From contig BCHH01000004.1 of assembly GCA_001599595.1 (NCBI GenBank), forward strand, positions 2,958,778 to 3,022,777: a DNA stretch of 64,000 nucleotides. Direction: 5' to 3'. The notes under the pieces were generated by a model. The model did no database searches, was not told where the DNA came from, and worked only from the letters and a program-made list of their open reading frames with translations. This stretch comes from Beverwykella pulmonaria (taxonomy: Eukaryota > Ascomycota > Dothideomycetes > Pleosporales > Melanommataceae). Each line of letters begins with the position of its first letter. The stretch's first letter is position 1. The position numbers and the translations under genes are program-made. Below, piece by piece: positions 43,014 through 56,076 of this stretch.

Positions 43014-44840
43014 GGTGATGGTGATGGTGCGGGATGGATGGATGATATATGGATGCGTTGATGTTGGATGTAAGCTGAGCACGGACCAGGGCTTGCTGGT
43101 ATGGGTTGGTTAGCGAGTCGACTAGATATGAATGTCATAGGGTATTATGGATTTATGGAGATTTTGGGGTGTTTAGAAAGTTGCTGGGTGATGAAAGGTA
43201 GCTTAATTCAAACCAGGAATACATGAGCCAGTCTTGCAGCAATTTCCGCGAAGCCACTGTAGATGGAATTATTCATATATCAAGCACTAAACAGAAGACA
43301 TCAGCTGCCAACACAATCTTTTATCAGCACCAGCAAACAACCGCAACGATCCAACTGTTTCCAAAAGCCATAAACAACGAAAAAGTTCAGCAAATTATGA
43401 CAGCCGTCCGGGGCGTCGCAGCGGAAGTGCACAATTGCCAGCGAAACCTCACGAATCGCCCGAACGAACTGGAGTGCCGCTTCGATGATGTCCACCGAAG
43501 CGCGCATCATTCATGCGGCAAGCTCTACACAGCCAGTTCTAGACACAACCCCAGCTCCAGCTCCAACTTTCGCATTTCCACCATCTACATTCTCGAACGC
43601 CGCACCAACTGCTGTTCCAAGGTTCCCTGTTCCAGATACGTTGCCCTCACCGCTGCCTAACCCCGCTACAACACATCGAATGGAAAATTCGCAGCCTTGT
43701 CATCCTATATTGTCAGTGCGTTGTTATCAAACGGTTACCCAGTGTTTGTGTTCGAAAGGTTCAAGCGGAAAGTGCAATGCCGGATACTCTCTCTCACCAT
43801 GACCTACACAGGTTTTACAGGTTCTAAGATTTCTGACTATTCTAAATATTTGCTCCCTTACTTGTCTCGATCCAGATCCTCTCTCTTCTCTACTCTTTGA
43901 AGCTCCTCGCTTGTCTCTACTTTAGTCAACTGACCACTCTTCGTCTTTTGGGTCACTCTCACGGCAGCTCTCCAACTGCGCACCATACCTCCCTGACTCG
44001 AACGTGACGGGCCTTTACTCACTTTTTAACCCTACCTCCATAAATTTGGCTAGCCTAAGATTCCTTTGGATAAGGAATACTTGAGTTACAGATTGATTAT
44101 TTTGCTCCGTTTTTCGACTGGCCAGGTATCGGCTTCTAGGTCTGTCTCTGCCCGAACCGGCCTCATATGTCGGCACTAGGGTTAGGAAGGACATCCAGAA
44201 CATCTCCATCTTATTCATTGGATCAGTGGCGCGCTTGATCCCTGCACCATTGCATTACGAGCGGGTGCCAGCAGAGCAATCCCTGGGATGAAGAGTAACT
44301 ATGTGGCTTGTCAATGCTTTTACCCTGCTTGCCCACTAACTAGGAGGGGACTGTGGAAGTCGCCAGTAGTTCCCGACCTACATCGATTTTTTTAGTGATT
44401 GCGTATGCATCTAAGTCTAGAGCAAGGGTAAGGGGCTCATGGAGGCTTGATACGAGAGGAGTTGATGCCCTTAGCTTCACTTATGAAATCGGCAACAAGT
44501 ATGCAGCTTTGAACAGAACAAGTCATGCTCCAGCTCAAAAAGATGACAATCTGAAGGGAGGTTCTTGATCAGCATTAACATTAAGCGACTAATCTTCACA
44601 AGAGTATAAATACATGGGCCAGCGAATTATAGTCGGTGGGCCGTGGAAGTAACTTGAGGAAGAAGATCGAAGGAGGGAAATAGAAAGAGACATTGAGACA
44701 TCAACAGGTTTTAACGCCCATGCAAGTACCTCGGTACCTGGGCCCCCATCAACTAATCCCACCTTCGTTATTCCTTTCCAAATATGAACTGTGTCGTACT
44801 GCAACGCTTGCCGAAATAACGCACCCAAAAAGCATTCTCA
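43014..44840. other. Interval without a confident gene
   Basis: At 43223-43802 (plus) two overlapping frames are partly protein-like: a Gln/Asn-rich segment with NEKVQQIMTAVRGVAAEV and RPNELECRFDDVHRSAHH, then in another frame a Pro-rich DTTPAPAPTFAFPPSTF. This could be a gene with a missed intron or a decayed one. I cannot build a consistent model. Confidence 0.35.
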
Positions 44841-46123
44841 TCAAGTATCTCGCTGCACCATCTCCGGCGGCGCCAACCCCGATGTCTCCGCCTCAGAGTC
44901 ACTCGCCAGGAACGTGCCTCCCCACCTCTCCAAATCGGCATTCTCTACCTCATTCTTAATCACAACCACCCCCACACTCGTACAGCTACTCTGACCCACA
45001 AGTTGCCTCTGGCCACTCTGATCCGAATTTTGATACGCTTCATGTGCACCTCGGATCGAGGAGGAGAACGTATTTGGGAAAAACTCGGCAAAGAAAGCAC
45101 GCAGTGTGGGAAGAGAGGCGCAGATGATGCCTATGTTAAGTTCCATTGCAGACCAGGTTGCGGTGCCCGGGTTGTCCCAAGTTATGTCGTGGCTAATAGC
45201 GACGATATAGATGGCATGGAGGCGGAAGATTGATGCTAGACTTGCACTGTGGCTTGGTTAGCATCTTGTTGGAGCCAAATTGATCGAGCAGCTTACAAGC
45301 CACCTAGTCCAAGAATGAGTACGAGGCTGATCTTTTCGCGCCTCGGTATTACCAGCTTTCTGAGTATAAAGATGGGAAGAATGATGAGCGAAAAGTCTTG
45401 GATGATGTTGATACCCGCATTTGCATACCAGAGTGCGGGCTTGTTGACACACCTACCAGGGATTCCATCGTCCCAGAATTTGGCCACTGGGTAGCATGAA
45501 AAGATACCTGTGAAAAATGTCTGGACACAATTTGCGATAGCGAAGACTATAAAGACCCGACAAGCCTTTCGAACGGGTGGATCAACTGTGATACGAAGAT
45601 ATTGGAGGAGTATAGAGATTTTGGTGAGGGTGAGGCCAAAGTTATACATTATAATACTGGCAAAAAGAGCCTGCGAAGAGATCAGAAGGAGAACTAGTAT
45701 GGTTGGCTGAGCGACATACTTTCAGCGACCCTATGCCTTGCTCTGGTGTCAATGCTTGGATATGCCGGCCCATGCCGTTCTGAACTTCTGTAATATAGGT
45801 CAAAATAGTGCAGTGAAGGTATAACGAGGAGCTTGACTTACGGGAGCCCTGACATATTGAGGTTGCGATGCTGAATATCTAGACTGGCGAGTGAGCAAGC
45901 CATACCTTAAATGGGATTTGGCCGTGCTTATACGAACCAAAGCAACAAATATCGCGAAGTCCTCCCAAGATGGGTTGTAGACAATTCTGAACCTGGTATA
46001 CAGTCGCAAAGAAACTATTACGAGAGCAAGACTAGGGAAGATGATTATGACCGCCAGAATTTTTGGACCCTTGTCGGCACGGAGATACTCCTCTGGGAAG
46101 ATAGGCGCGGGAGTGGTCGCCAT
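44841..46123 (-). CDS. Fungal rhodopsin-like (PTH11-related) seven-helix membrane protein, 356 aa
   Basis: Five exons (reverse): 45938-46123, 45842-45878, 45720-45787, 45297-45670, 44841-45246; introns of 59, 54, 49 and 50 nt; 1071 nt in frame. Hydrophobic helices include ILAVIIIFPSLALVIVSL, IFVALIFSIATSIC, ALFASIIMYNFGLTL, VFIVFAIANCVQTFF, WYANAGINIIQDFSLIIL and WSAMELNIGIICASLPTLRA. Family marks: SLRLYTRFRI...WEDF after helix 1, GMGRHIQ before helix 3, KISILLQYLRI, CVNKPALWYANAGINI and ATWSAMELNIGIICASLP. These identify the large fungal rhodopsin-domain family of integral membrane proteins, related to PTH11-type receptors and thought to sense surface or nutrient cues. No CFEM domain is present. 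The first intron has a weak donor (gttcgt), so that junction is less certain. Confidence 0.85.
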
Positions 46124-48625
46124 GATGGTGAAGGAATTTGTGCCTGTGAGATTCGGCTCAGTGTTCTTTCAGTTGGGGGCAGCAGAAGATTGTCGACTAT
46201 CGGCGTGCATTATTAGAAGGAAACAATCTAAGTCAACTTTGTCACATTTTCCTTAGTCGTGGGAATGCGCCCAAGACATACTTTATCAAAACTTGAAAAT
46301 CCTGCCTAGCACATCCTTTGCTGCAGATGCAGGTCATCTCGAGTGACGAGCCACAAGAGTTGCAGATCCGGCACGGTTAATTCCAAAAAGATGGTTATTA
46401 TTCCATTTCCCTGGATAACGGTCCTGATATAGGTAACGTTCAGCCACGTGGAGTCACCTCGTGAGTAGCTCTCGTGCATAGAGTTTGGACGACTGCGTGA
46501 TTCGCCGTCGTTGATAGGTGGCCTTGTACGGATTCTCAATGTTAACTGGGTTGATAGCGCAGCGCATGATGGTCAGGGCTCGGCTACTTCTGCAGGTAGG
46601 GATTTTTTGACGTTATACTGGATATGAGGCGCTAAAGGCTATATAACCGGACTTTTAGCCAGAGAATATGTAGATCGCTAGACCTTAAAAGATTACGGAA
46701 CCCCACCATGGCGAACGTCATTGCGAAATTGCATGGTTCTTTCCTTTTAGGTCGTCGGTCTCAAGACTTTTTCATGGAACGTCGACATAGAGAGGAGGGG
46801 AGGGTCCAAGGGAGGGTCCAGGGGAGTTGACTCGGAAGAACACTGTCAGCAACCACAACACCGGTACTTGTGCGTCATTGTCGCGCGTCGTTTTACAGCG
46901 CTTGGTGAATTACAAATTTTATTTATATTCGAGCCTCGTGAAGAAACGATGTTTTCGCGCACTTGCAACAAATATCTCTCCAGCGAGAAGAGAAGTGTAC
47001 TGAGCAATGCGGGTTCGCACGATAAAGGTTCTGCGTTATCAATCTTTACCTGGCAAATGATAACCATATTTTATTACTAGAATGGGGGCAGACTGCGTTC
47101 ACATAATCACAACGGTGGCGCTAGGTGTGTCGATCCTACTATGTGATATCTTCGGGTTTGCCCGAAAGAGTGACTGCTTGAATGATGGCGGGGTCAAGTT
47201 CTATACGAATCTTGGTGATCACTTGGCGAACAGAATGTGAGTCGCCACGATGCCTTTGAAAAATCACCAACCTAAAGGTTCCAATTTGCTAGCGCTGTCA
47301 TGTTACCTTGCGCCTTTTCGAGAATGAAGCTATAAACTATGTTGCTATTGTCTCTATTGGGAGTGAAGTCAGGATAAGGCCTTGCGTAGACCATTCCTTT
47401 GTACTTAATTGAAGACCTGGTGACAAATTGCTATGTCGCAACAGGGCTGTTGGGATTATTCCTGATAAGCTATTCGTTAAAAACTTGTATTGCAAACTAT
47501 ACAGAACACCTTTCAATGTATTGTAAGTGTTGGAATATATATATATATATCGAACGTGGTGATCACGTGGCGATCACATGAGACACTAGCGATGCTTGGC
47601 GGCAAAGGGATGATACAACCTCCCGAGCCTCACCTCAGATAGACACATACACGAATCATTACTTTGCTTAGAACCCACCCATTGCTATTGCAATAGCCCT
47701 GTGAGACCAACAGTAAGACTAACAGATGAAGAGATAAACAGAAATGAGCATCCAACTGTGCTTAAGGGTAGGCCCCAGTATGCCAATTGATCTCGAGAAT
47801 CACTGAGCTCTTCACCTTCGTTATTCAATATCGGCGATACCTGTCAGATTATGACTCTTGCATAACAAAGGTGATGCAAGATGTTTCTCGTACTCGGCTT
47901 GAACCTCTTTGGCAGAGATGTTGCCACGCCCACGTACTGAAAGTAGTCGCTCTTCGGTTCTAATCATCTCATTTTAGAACGAATCTCTTTTCAAAAAACT
48001 TAGTCACTTGCCCGATTTCAGGTCCATGATGCAGCGCAGTTGTGTAGTCAAAATAAACACCAAAACTTTCAAACTCTTTGGAAAGTGTAGAAATCGATAT
48101 ATAAATCCTTGTTAACCTTTGGATTGTAGCAATTATTCTGCTGTTTTTAATAGGATAGATCTGAAATCGGCAAATCTTCGGATATGCATCATTAAATACA
48201 GGCTCCTTCGTAGAGGATGACACCCACCGTGGAGTTGTTTGTGGTTAAGTGTGGGGTTCGGAGAAAGTTCGACACCTCAGCCAAAGTGCTAGTATCGTAA
48301 TGCCATAGATCACGTGTTGGCTTGAACATACCGGCGAGTTATCGTCAGCAACACTTCTCAATCATGTATTAATTTTTCTTGAAATTGCCTGAATTACTTT
48401 TAGAGCCTCTGGGGAGCTCAGAATTATCTAGTATGCTCGTTGTGGGGCCCAAACGTGAACCCCTCATTTTTGCTTATCTCGAGCAACACGAGAATGACGT
48501 TGTGGTTATCTCATTCGTACCTTTCATATCAACCTGTGTTTTTCAGTTTTCATAGTGGTTCTCTCTACATATACATTCCTATTATTTCTTTTCCAACGAA
48601 TAAACCTAATCCACAATACGACAAT
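46124..48625. other. Gene-free interval of 2.5 kb
   Basis: Contains a (TA)n microsatellite around 47538-47552 and duplicated 'gggagggtcca' at 46798-46822. No credible coding frame. Confidence 0.45.
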
Positions 48626-49074
48626 ATGGGCTGCAACCACAGCACTGAAAAGCCCTCAAACGATCTCACTTCTTCCGGAAACTCAAATAACAGCAACTGC
48701 AAGAATTGTAAAGATTGTGGTAACTGCAGCAACTGTACAGGTATGCTTTTTCATCCCGCATTCATTTCAAAGTTATTATACTCAGTTTAATTCCCTTTCT
48801 GTTCAATCCACATCACTGACGACATCCTCTCTCGCTAGATTGTGTAAGTTGTTCAAATTGTGACGGTTGCGATGGTTGCTGGGAGAGTACAAACTGCAAC
48901 AATTGTTCAGGATGTGATGAATGTAGTAACTGTAATGGATGTGTGGACTGTATCAAGTACGTTTATAGCATACTTACTCGTCGGAAGAAGCTGACCCTTT
49001 GTCCCAGTTGCTCAAACTGTACCAATTGCAGTGGCTTGAAGAATCGAAGTAACGAAAATAATGTACACGAGTGA
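48626..49074 (+). CDS. Cys-tripeptide (x-x-Cys) repeat protein, 99 aa, possible N-myristoyl/palmitoyl anchor
   Basis: Exons 48626-48740, 48839-48956, 49008-49074; introns of 98 and 51 nt with good donors and acceptors; 300 nt in frame. After MGCNHSTE, a Gly2/Cys3 start that fits N-myristoylation plus palmitoylation, and a Ser/Asn-rich spacer, the protein consists of two blocks of exactly ten x-x-Cys tripeptides. They are separated only by Trp-Glu-Ser. The x positions are mostly Asn, Ser, Asp and Gly (e.g. NCKNCKDCGNCSNC). With Cys3 there are 21 cysteines in 99 residues. The C-terminal tail is hydrophilic. Such Cys density suggests metal binding as in metallothioneins, or a regular disulfide or iron-sulfur-like stack; this is inference. 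There is no signal peptide, so it should be cytosolic or membrane-attached. Confidence 0.7.
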
Positions 49075-51039
49075 AAATTCTTTCATCCTTTATTTTACTG
49101 GGAGCCCAAGAGGTTTCATATACCAAGGTACAGATACTGTTCCAGAGAAGAGTAGGACGAAATATGGATGGATCCACTGTACACAGAGCCACAATATCAG
49201 GCCCAACTTCTTTTATATGTCCCTATAAGGCGATTGTAGAATGACAATCCGAAGGTTTTACTCCAGGGTCACTGGTCACTGGTCAAGTCGGTCCATTATA
49301 TCTGCCACTATGTATCTTTTATTTGCCTCACTCTCTGCTACAGTTCCAATTGCTGCATATGTCGTCGACCCACCGCCTTACGAAGTTCTGCTGCTTTCTA
49401 ACGTTCCTTAAATTCCCTGGCCGTCATTATGGTTGCATTCCGTCACGTCCCGCACGTGTTCCACCACTGCCCATTCTAGTTAGCTCTCCTGGTATGTGTA
49501 TATAGAGTCCTCGTGCGAGCTATCAGCTTGATATGGCTTCCACACTCTTTATATTGAGGTGGAGTAAAGGGATGATCTAGAAATCGGAGGATAGAGGCGA
49601 CTCGCAGCCGTGCGATGTCCGAGGCAGCAATGCACTGAGCAAGATGCACGATATGTTTTTGGTAGCTGTCCAATGCTATTCCGTTGTATGTATTAAAGAA
49701 AGAAAGATATACATATGTGTGCCGAAAGATGGAAAAATGATCGTGGTCTTGTTCCTTCAGTCCTCAGTGTTTTAGGCGTCGGTGTCAGTTTTTATCCCCT
49801 CTGAGACCCTTAGTCATCCATGAAACTGTGTATTCAAACTAGGAGCCACCATCCAATAGGGTTTGAACAAGAGACCCTGCTACAAACCCTATTTTGGGAA
49901 GAGCTCTCGGTAAGGCGCAATATACACATTCATTCTTCAGACGATTGACTGCCTCCAACTTAGGTGACAGTAGTGGTCCGATCCCTTGAACCTGAAGTCA
50001 CAATATGCCGGATTCGTGCACGGGCACTGACACTCTGTGTGACCCATCATGATTTGCTGACGGGGCTGAGATTTTGCGTTCCAAATCTGCCCTCTACTTC
50101 TCCTACTCCCTCCACACCCTCCTCGTCCCCCTCAACCTCTCACCCCAGAACCCCGGCCGTCCACCACACTCACATTTCCTCTTCTTCTTCTTCTTCTCCT
50201 CCCCCACCTTCAGTCCTAGCCACACCCCACCCCCCAACAAACGATCTCATTTCCCTCCACACCAGTCCACCCTCGTTCCATTTCCCCTTTGACGAACGCG
50301 CAGTGACTATGCCCACACTTCGAGCACACAAACACAAACGGCAACACCCACTGCCTTGCTTGCAGGAGATTTCCGTGCCCTCAGGTTCCTAGCGCACGGC
50401 ACACATGGGGATTTCGCAGAATTCGCAAAAGACGCGCTTGCATGCAGTCTTACGAAATAAAACTGAAGTGTCACTCCACGAACGGTAAAATCCTTGCGTC
50501 CATAACAACATCTAGTGTATGTACTGCCAGCTTTCTAAGCACTCCGCTCCGTCTCAACACTGCCATCGAATCCCAAATCCCGCGGTCGGTACAGATCGAG
50601 TACCACACTCTCACTCTAGCTCCACCCAATCCTCCGAAAAACTTAATGGTCTGAATCCCTACTCTCATCGTCTTGTTCTCACAAAAGGCAAAACCCTCAC
50701 ATCCTCAGCCCTCAGGATTAGACTCAACCTCGACCAAGCGTCAAAAAGACCCCTACGATATAGCATATCTATCAGCACCCATCACACCTATCTCTCTCAA
50801 TGACTGAATCGGAACGAAGTTCATGCTATCAAATAGCTATAGCTATATAGAATACGGAAGAAATTCTGGGACCCACAATTACAATCAAACTACGTAACTT
50901 GCCAAAAACAATTTGTCATAGATCCAGCTCGCCAAGATGCAACGACGATAAATACAAGGATATATCCACCACCGCCTACGAGCTCCGCAACAGCTAACTC
51001 CCCAACGCCACGCAAGTATATAATACCCAGAACTACACA
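49075..51039. other. Gene-free interval
   Basis: Contains an 11-bp hairpin (49855-49893) and a Pro/Ser low-complexity stretch at 50090-50270 that produces long frames without other protein character. Confidence 0.45.
49855..49893. repeat. Perfect 11-bp inverted repeat, 17-nt loop
   Basis: AATAGGGTTTG (49855-49865) is the reverse complement of CAAACCCTATT (49883-49893). I tested whether this was a tRNA T-arm and found no cloverleaf. Confidence 0.55.
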
Positions 51040-54000
51040 CTACACATGTCCATTCCTCCTCTTTGCCTCTTCAAGCGCAGCCTTCAGCCTTCTCTCTTTC
51101 TCCCTCGCCTCCCTCTCCTCGGGCGTCATCTTCTCCTTAACTAAATCCTCAATATCCTGCCTATCCTGTTCTAGTACTCCAACCTTGCGCTCAAACTCTT
51201 CTTTCATGTTCTTCTCACTATCCTTCATCTCCGCCTCCAATTCGTTAATCTTCGCCGGGTCAGCATTCTGCGCCCTTGCGTCTGCAAGCTCAGCTTCCAG
51301 CATCGCGGTGTTGTGCTCGATTTCTATCGCATTGAACAGGCCTAGGAGATTGATAGATGACGTCTTAATCGCGAGAAGTGTGTCCCGAGCGCGCGTCAGG
51401 ATATCCGTATGACTACCATCCGCATTATCCTTCGCCAGGGCTTTGGCCGCATCCAATATATGGTCCGCCTCATCCTGCTCGTATCCCACAGCCGCGACGA
51501 CAATTTCCTCTGCGACTCTGATCAGCTCACCGATCCGGCCTGCGCGCTCGCCTTTCGCTCTCGCTACGGACAATTTCTCTGCGTTCTCAAAGTGCTTCTC
51601 CATGTTCTTCATCTTGGCAATGCTGCCTGCAGCGTACAGGGGCTGGATCTCGGTGCGTTTGTAGCGCTTGTCACGTTCGGCAACGGCCTGTACGACCTTT
51701 TCATGGCGGGTCTCAACCTGTGTGTGCAGCGTCTTGAGAAGCTCGAGCGCTTCGTGCGTTGATGGCACGTCGTTCTTGCCGTCCATGGTCTTGACTCCTG
51801 AGATGCTGGTTTGGAGGAGGTTCTCGCTCTCGATGTAGAGGTCCATGAGAGATTTGATGTCTGATTGCAGCGTGTCGTACACTTTGTCGAAGACTTGCTC
51901 TACGTACGTCTTGTACTCTTCTCTATCTTCCTGTGCCTTAAGCTCCCGCTCCTTCTCCTTGAACTCGTCTTCGAGGTCGCCAATATCCGCATAGCTGATC
52001 TCGTTGTCATTGAAGAGCTGGTCGGTGTGCTCTTCGGATTCTTCTTGTCGTTTGTGCCGGGCAGCGTCGTTCTTCTTACGAGTTAGAACTGCAGCTTTCT
52101 CCCATGCAACTGTCAAATCGTTGATGTAGGCAAAGTCCGAAGATAGTTCGGAATTCATCTTCCAAATACCCTCCAGTCTGGGGTGTGGTTGATGTGGAAC
52201 AATCTGGGCGGGTAGGAACTCGTTTAGAACCTGTACAGGAGTCTTCTTTGGGGATGGAGCAGCTCCGGCTTGAGGTTGTGAATTAAAGCTCAGCGGTGCG
52301 GGAGTAAAGCTGAGAGGAGCAGGAAGTGGGATATCGGTACCTGCGCTGGTGCTCGTAGTCGGTCTGCTAGCGGTTTTCAGAGGCTGCGGTGGAGGTGTCG
52401 GGCTGAAAAAGATCTCATCATGGCCCTTGCTAGTCTTTGCAGTGTGAAGAGGAGGTACAAACGCAGGTGGAGTAAAGGACATGGACTGTCGGTGGAGAGA
52501 CTTGACGGACTCGCTTTGAGTGACCTCCTGGGGTACGAATGCCTTGTATTGTCCTGGGGTTTCTTCAGGTGGCAACTGCACGGGGCCTTTGTTGAAGCCA
52601 TCGTCGGTGGAGCTGGTTGGGGTAAGAATGGTCGCTGACTTTTGAGAGTCATGTGCGGTTGAAATGTGAGGTAGTTGCTCCGGCCCAGATCCAAATTCCC
52701 TTAGCGCGCTCTCGTTTGACGTCAGTGTTGGCTGCCGTTGCAACAAGGGTCTTCCTCCAGGGCTATACTGGAAATCATCCTGGGGAGGAGATTGTCGAGG
52801 AACCTGGACATGGACGTTTGGCTTCCTAATCGATGCATTCGACGCGCCGCGCGAAAGTCCAAACTGCTCTTCCACGGCAATCGGTTCAACAGCTTGATGT
52901 GCCGGAGGATGCGCCGCGTAATACTCCAACCCCCTGATGCCAGACTCGGCTTTCAAGAATCCTGTGAAGACATTGATCTTGTCTGCCACCTCCTGTTCGC
53001 CTGCCTCACTCCTCAACATGCCAATGTATCGCTCCAGCGACCCGGCATACCAAGGATCGATATCAGGAATGAGATCCCTAGGCGTTGGTTGGGGAAGATC
53101 AACGGGCTTTGAAGACGCATCCAACTTCGCCGCATCGAGCTGTCGTTTCAAATCCGCAATAGTAGCATCCCTCTCCTTGATCGCATCATCCTTGCCTTCA
53201 GCATCTTCCTTGAGCCGCTCAATTGTGGAGGCCTTCTCCTTGTGCGCCGCTTCCGAATTGGTCTGCGCTTGGGCTGCTGCAATTTTCATCTCTTCGACTT
53301 GCTCGTTGAGAATTTTCTTCTCGCTCGCAGCATGAGTCTTCACATTTTCGATATCAGCCTTTAGACGCTCAATCTCAGCATGAAGATCAGCTTTTTCTCT
53401 TTCGGCCCCAGCGTGAAGATCTGTCTTCTCCCTCTCAGCATCGGATTTAAGCCGCTCGATCTCGGCACGAAGGTCTGCCTTCTCTCGTTCAGCATCACTC
53501 TTGAGGCGCTCATACGCTTCGTCCTTAGCCTGTAGCTCCGCAGTAAGGTTCTGATTCTGATTCTGAGTCTGGGGCTGTCCACCCCATCCTGAAACTTGAT
53601 TGGGCGTTTGTCCCCATTCAGTTGGGAGAGGTTGCTGTGGATGTTGCTCCGCTGGGGCATGTTGTCCTGGGTGAGCTTGCGCAGTCCAAACTCCATCATC
53701 CACCGCAAACGTATTCCCGGCAGTCGGCGGTGGTTGATACTGCAGGTGCAGCTGAGCCGGTGTACCATGCTGTGACGACCCTCTACTATCATGCACAGAA
53801 AACCGTTGCTGGTTCGGTGGCGCTTGATACTGTTGCTGATGTTGAGCCGGCGTACCATGTCTCGACGAATGGGGGCTAGGATGCATGACGAAGCTCTGCT
53901 GCTGGGGTGGTGGAGGTTGAGCAAACTGGCCATGCTGGGGAGATTGGGTTATTGCTGGTGCGACTATAACATCAGCCATGACGAAAGCCTGTGGCGGTTG

Positions 54001-56076
54001 TTGAGCCGGAGGGGGATTGTGATTTGGCGGAGGTGTAGGTTGGTAAGTATCACGTCTGGTCAGATTTAATGAAGCTGGTTGAGCAGGAGGAGTGGGCCAT
54101 TCGGCGTGTGGTGGAGGTGGAGAAGGAACATGTGCCGGAAGTTCTACACTGGCCGAATGCTCCGGTTCAGTCTTCTTGTCATCTTTCTTCGCACCGAAAA
54201 TTTCCTCATCGTCTATCTCTTCGCCGTCGCCAAAATGCTCCCAATCAGATGGACCACCAAAGCCTAGAGCACTGAACGCTTTCGTCTCTGTGGCGGGAGG
54301 GGGTGCAGGAGCTTTGATTGAAGCAGGAGAGCTAGTCCGGTTTCCAGCTCGTTGAGAGTGAATAGCCCCCAAGGCGATGGAGCTGACAGAGCCCGTTCGT
54401 CCAATATTAGCTTGCCCAAAACTCATGCTGTTTCTATTGCGCACCGGAGACACAGGTTGACTTCGAGGACTTGGATCGCTGACAAAGTTCGGTGCAATTG
54501 TGCTAGTCTGTCCGTTGATGGGCTTTGGGGCCTGGATATCTTGGGCTTGTGCTTGTGCTTGTGAATCTTGAGGGCTCAACACTGGAGCCTGAGCTTGCTG
54601 ACCAGGCCATTGTTGAACAGGTTGTTGCTGTTGTTGAGGAATACCTTGATCCATAGGAGGAGGTTGCTGCCATTGGTTTCCCTGCTGCGGATATTGTTGA
54701 CCTGGTTGCTGCATCTGCCCACCTTGGGGCACCTGACCATATTGCTGTTGTTGTTGAAATGGATCCTGCGTCTGCGGAGGTTGTATAGGTTGTCCATATT
54801 GCCCCTGCTGCGACATCTGAGCCTGAGGTTGGAACTGATTCTGCACAGGCTGGCCGTATGGTTGTTGGCCTTGGACCGGCTGCTGAGCAAACTGATCTGT
54901 TGGCTGCTGAGAAAATTGCCCTGGTGGTTGCACCGGTTGCTGAGGAGCAAACTGGCTTGGTTGCTGCACCGGTTGCTGAGGAGAAAACTGCCCCGGTTGC
55001 TGGACCGGCTGCTGATACCCCCCAGCTTGCCCCTGAAAACTCGGATCCACCATGGGTTTCGTATATCTAAACTTCTTATTCCCACCCTGCAATGGCGCAT
55101 GACTCGCCTGCTGCCACGCTGGCATATCCGGCGGCGGAGGGACATAAACACCCGGAAGCGGATTCGTGTTCGCGGGTATGTACGATTGCACGCCCTGTCC
55201 TGAGAGCGACGGAGGGATGTACGTTGGGTGTTGTGCATCGGGACTGAGGACGGAGTTGGGCGGTTGTGCTGTTGTGGCAGATCCAGGAGTCGAGGTTGGA
55301 TATGTGCCTTGTTGGCTTGGGGGAAAGTATGAGCCACCGGGCGTTCCGGAGGGAGGTGGAGGAGCGTTCGTGTTGTAGGGTTGTTGGGTCTGGAAACCGC
55401 CCTGCTGAGGTGGATATCCAGTCTGCTGTCCCTGTTGGTTCATATCCATCTGCTGCCCTTGAGGCGGAAACCCCGCCTGCGCTTGTGGAGGATAGCCCTG
55501 AGTCTGTTGCGCTGGGTACGCTTGTTGTTGTCCCCAATTCTGGGCCGGTTGCTGCTGTTGTTGCTGACCAAAGCCATGAGGCTTCGGGGGTGGTGGGGGA
55601 GGTTGGTCTTGCTGTTGCGTAGTATATGGGTTCGAGGGTTGGTTTACGGAAGCCTGCTTGACACACTGTTAGCAACCACCATCAAACATCCTCCCACGCC
55701 CACCTAAACACACAGTATCATACCGGCTGTCCCTGTCCATACGCCCCCGGCATCGCGCCATAGACGCCAGGATTATATCCTCCGGCCTGTTGTTGCTGCT
55801 GCTGTTGTTGTCCACCCCATCCACCCTGCTGCGTCTGCGGACTCCCCCATTGCTGTTGTTGACTCTGCGCGGGCGGCGCCCATTGACTCTGCGTTTGCGG
55901 GCCCGCCGACGTGTATCCCTGGTTTACTCCTACACACTGGAATCAGCTTGTGCAACACTCCGCATTTCCAGGCGCGTACCTCCATAAGGCGGGGGCACAC
56001 TCCCAGGCTGTCCCGCGAAGCTCGTCGTGCTGCCGGGTCTCTGATAGCCGGGCGGCTGCTGAGCGTAGTTCTGCAT
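51040..56076 (-). CDS. Very long Q/P-rich coiled-coil protein, 1639 aa, unknown function
   Basis: Exons (reverse): 55980-56076, 55724-55929, 51040-55656; introns of 50 and 67 nt; 4920 nt in frame. It starts MQNYAQQPPGYQRPG. The first half (to about 780) is disordered and rich in Gln, Pro, Gly and Tyr, with tandem 'QQPVQQPGQF'-type repeats (about residues 320-360), and resembles prion-like/condensate-forming regions. A long coiled coil follows at about 800-950, built of near-identical heptad blocks (LKSDAEREKADLRAEIER). Another disordered stretch is followed by a helical C-terminal domain (about 1265-1639) containing EQVFDKVYDTLQSDIKSLMD, AGRIGELIRVAEEIVVAAV and a charged end. No EH, SH3 or other named domain is seen. 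The architecture suggests a cytoplasmic scaffold; function is not recognisable. Confidence 0.75.

Noticed and set aside
49840..49930. Possible tRNA suggested by gggtttgaac
   Set aside because: The bases form a simple hairpin; no acceptor, D or anticodon stem could be drawn.
49964..50392. 142-codon Pro/Ser-rich plus-strand frame
   Set aside because: Simple pyrimidine-rich DNA creates the frame; no start context or domain.
54568..55337. Long plus- and minus-strand frames of Leu/Arg/Ser/Asn composition
   Set aside because: Shadows of the CAG-rich repeats in the Q/P-rich protein gene.
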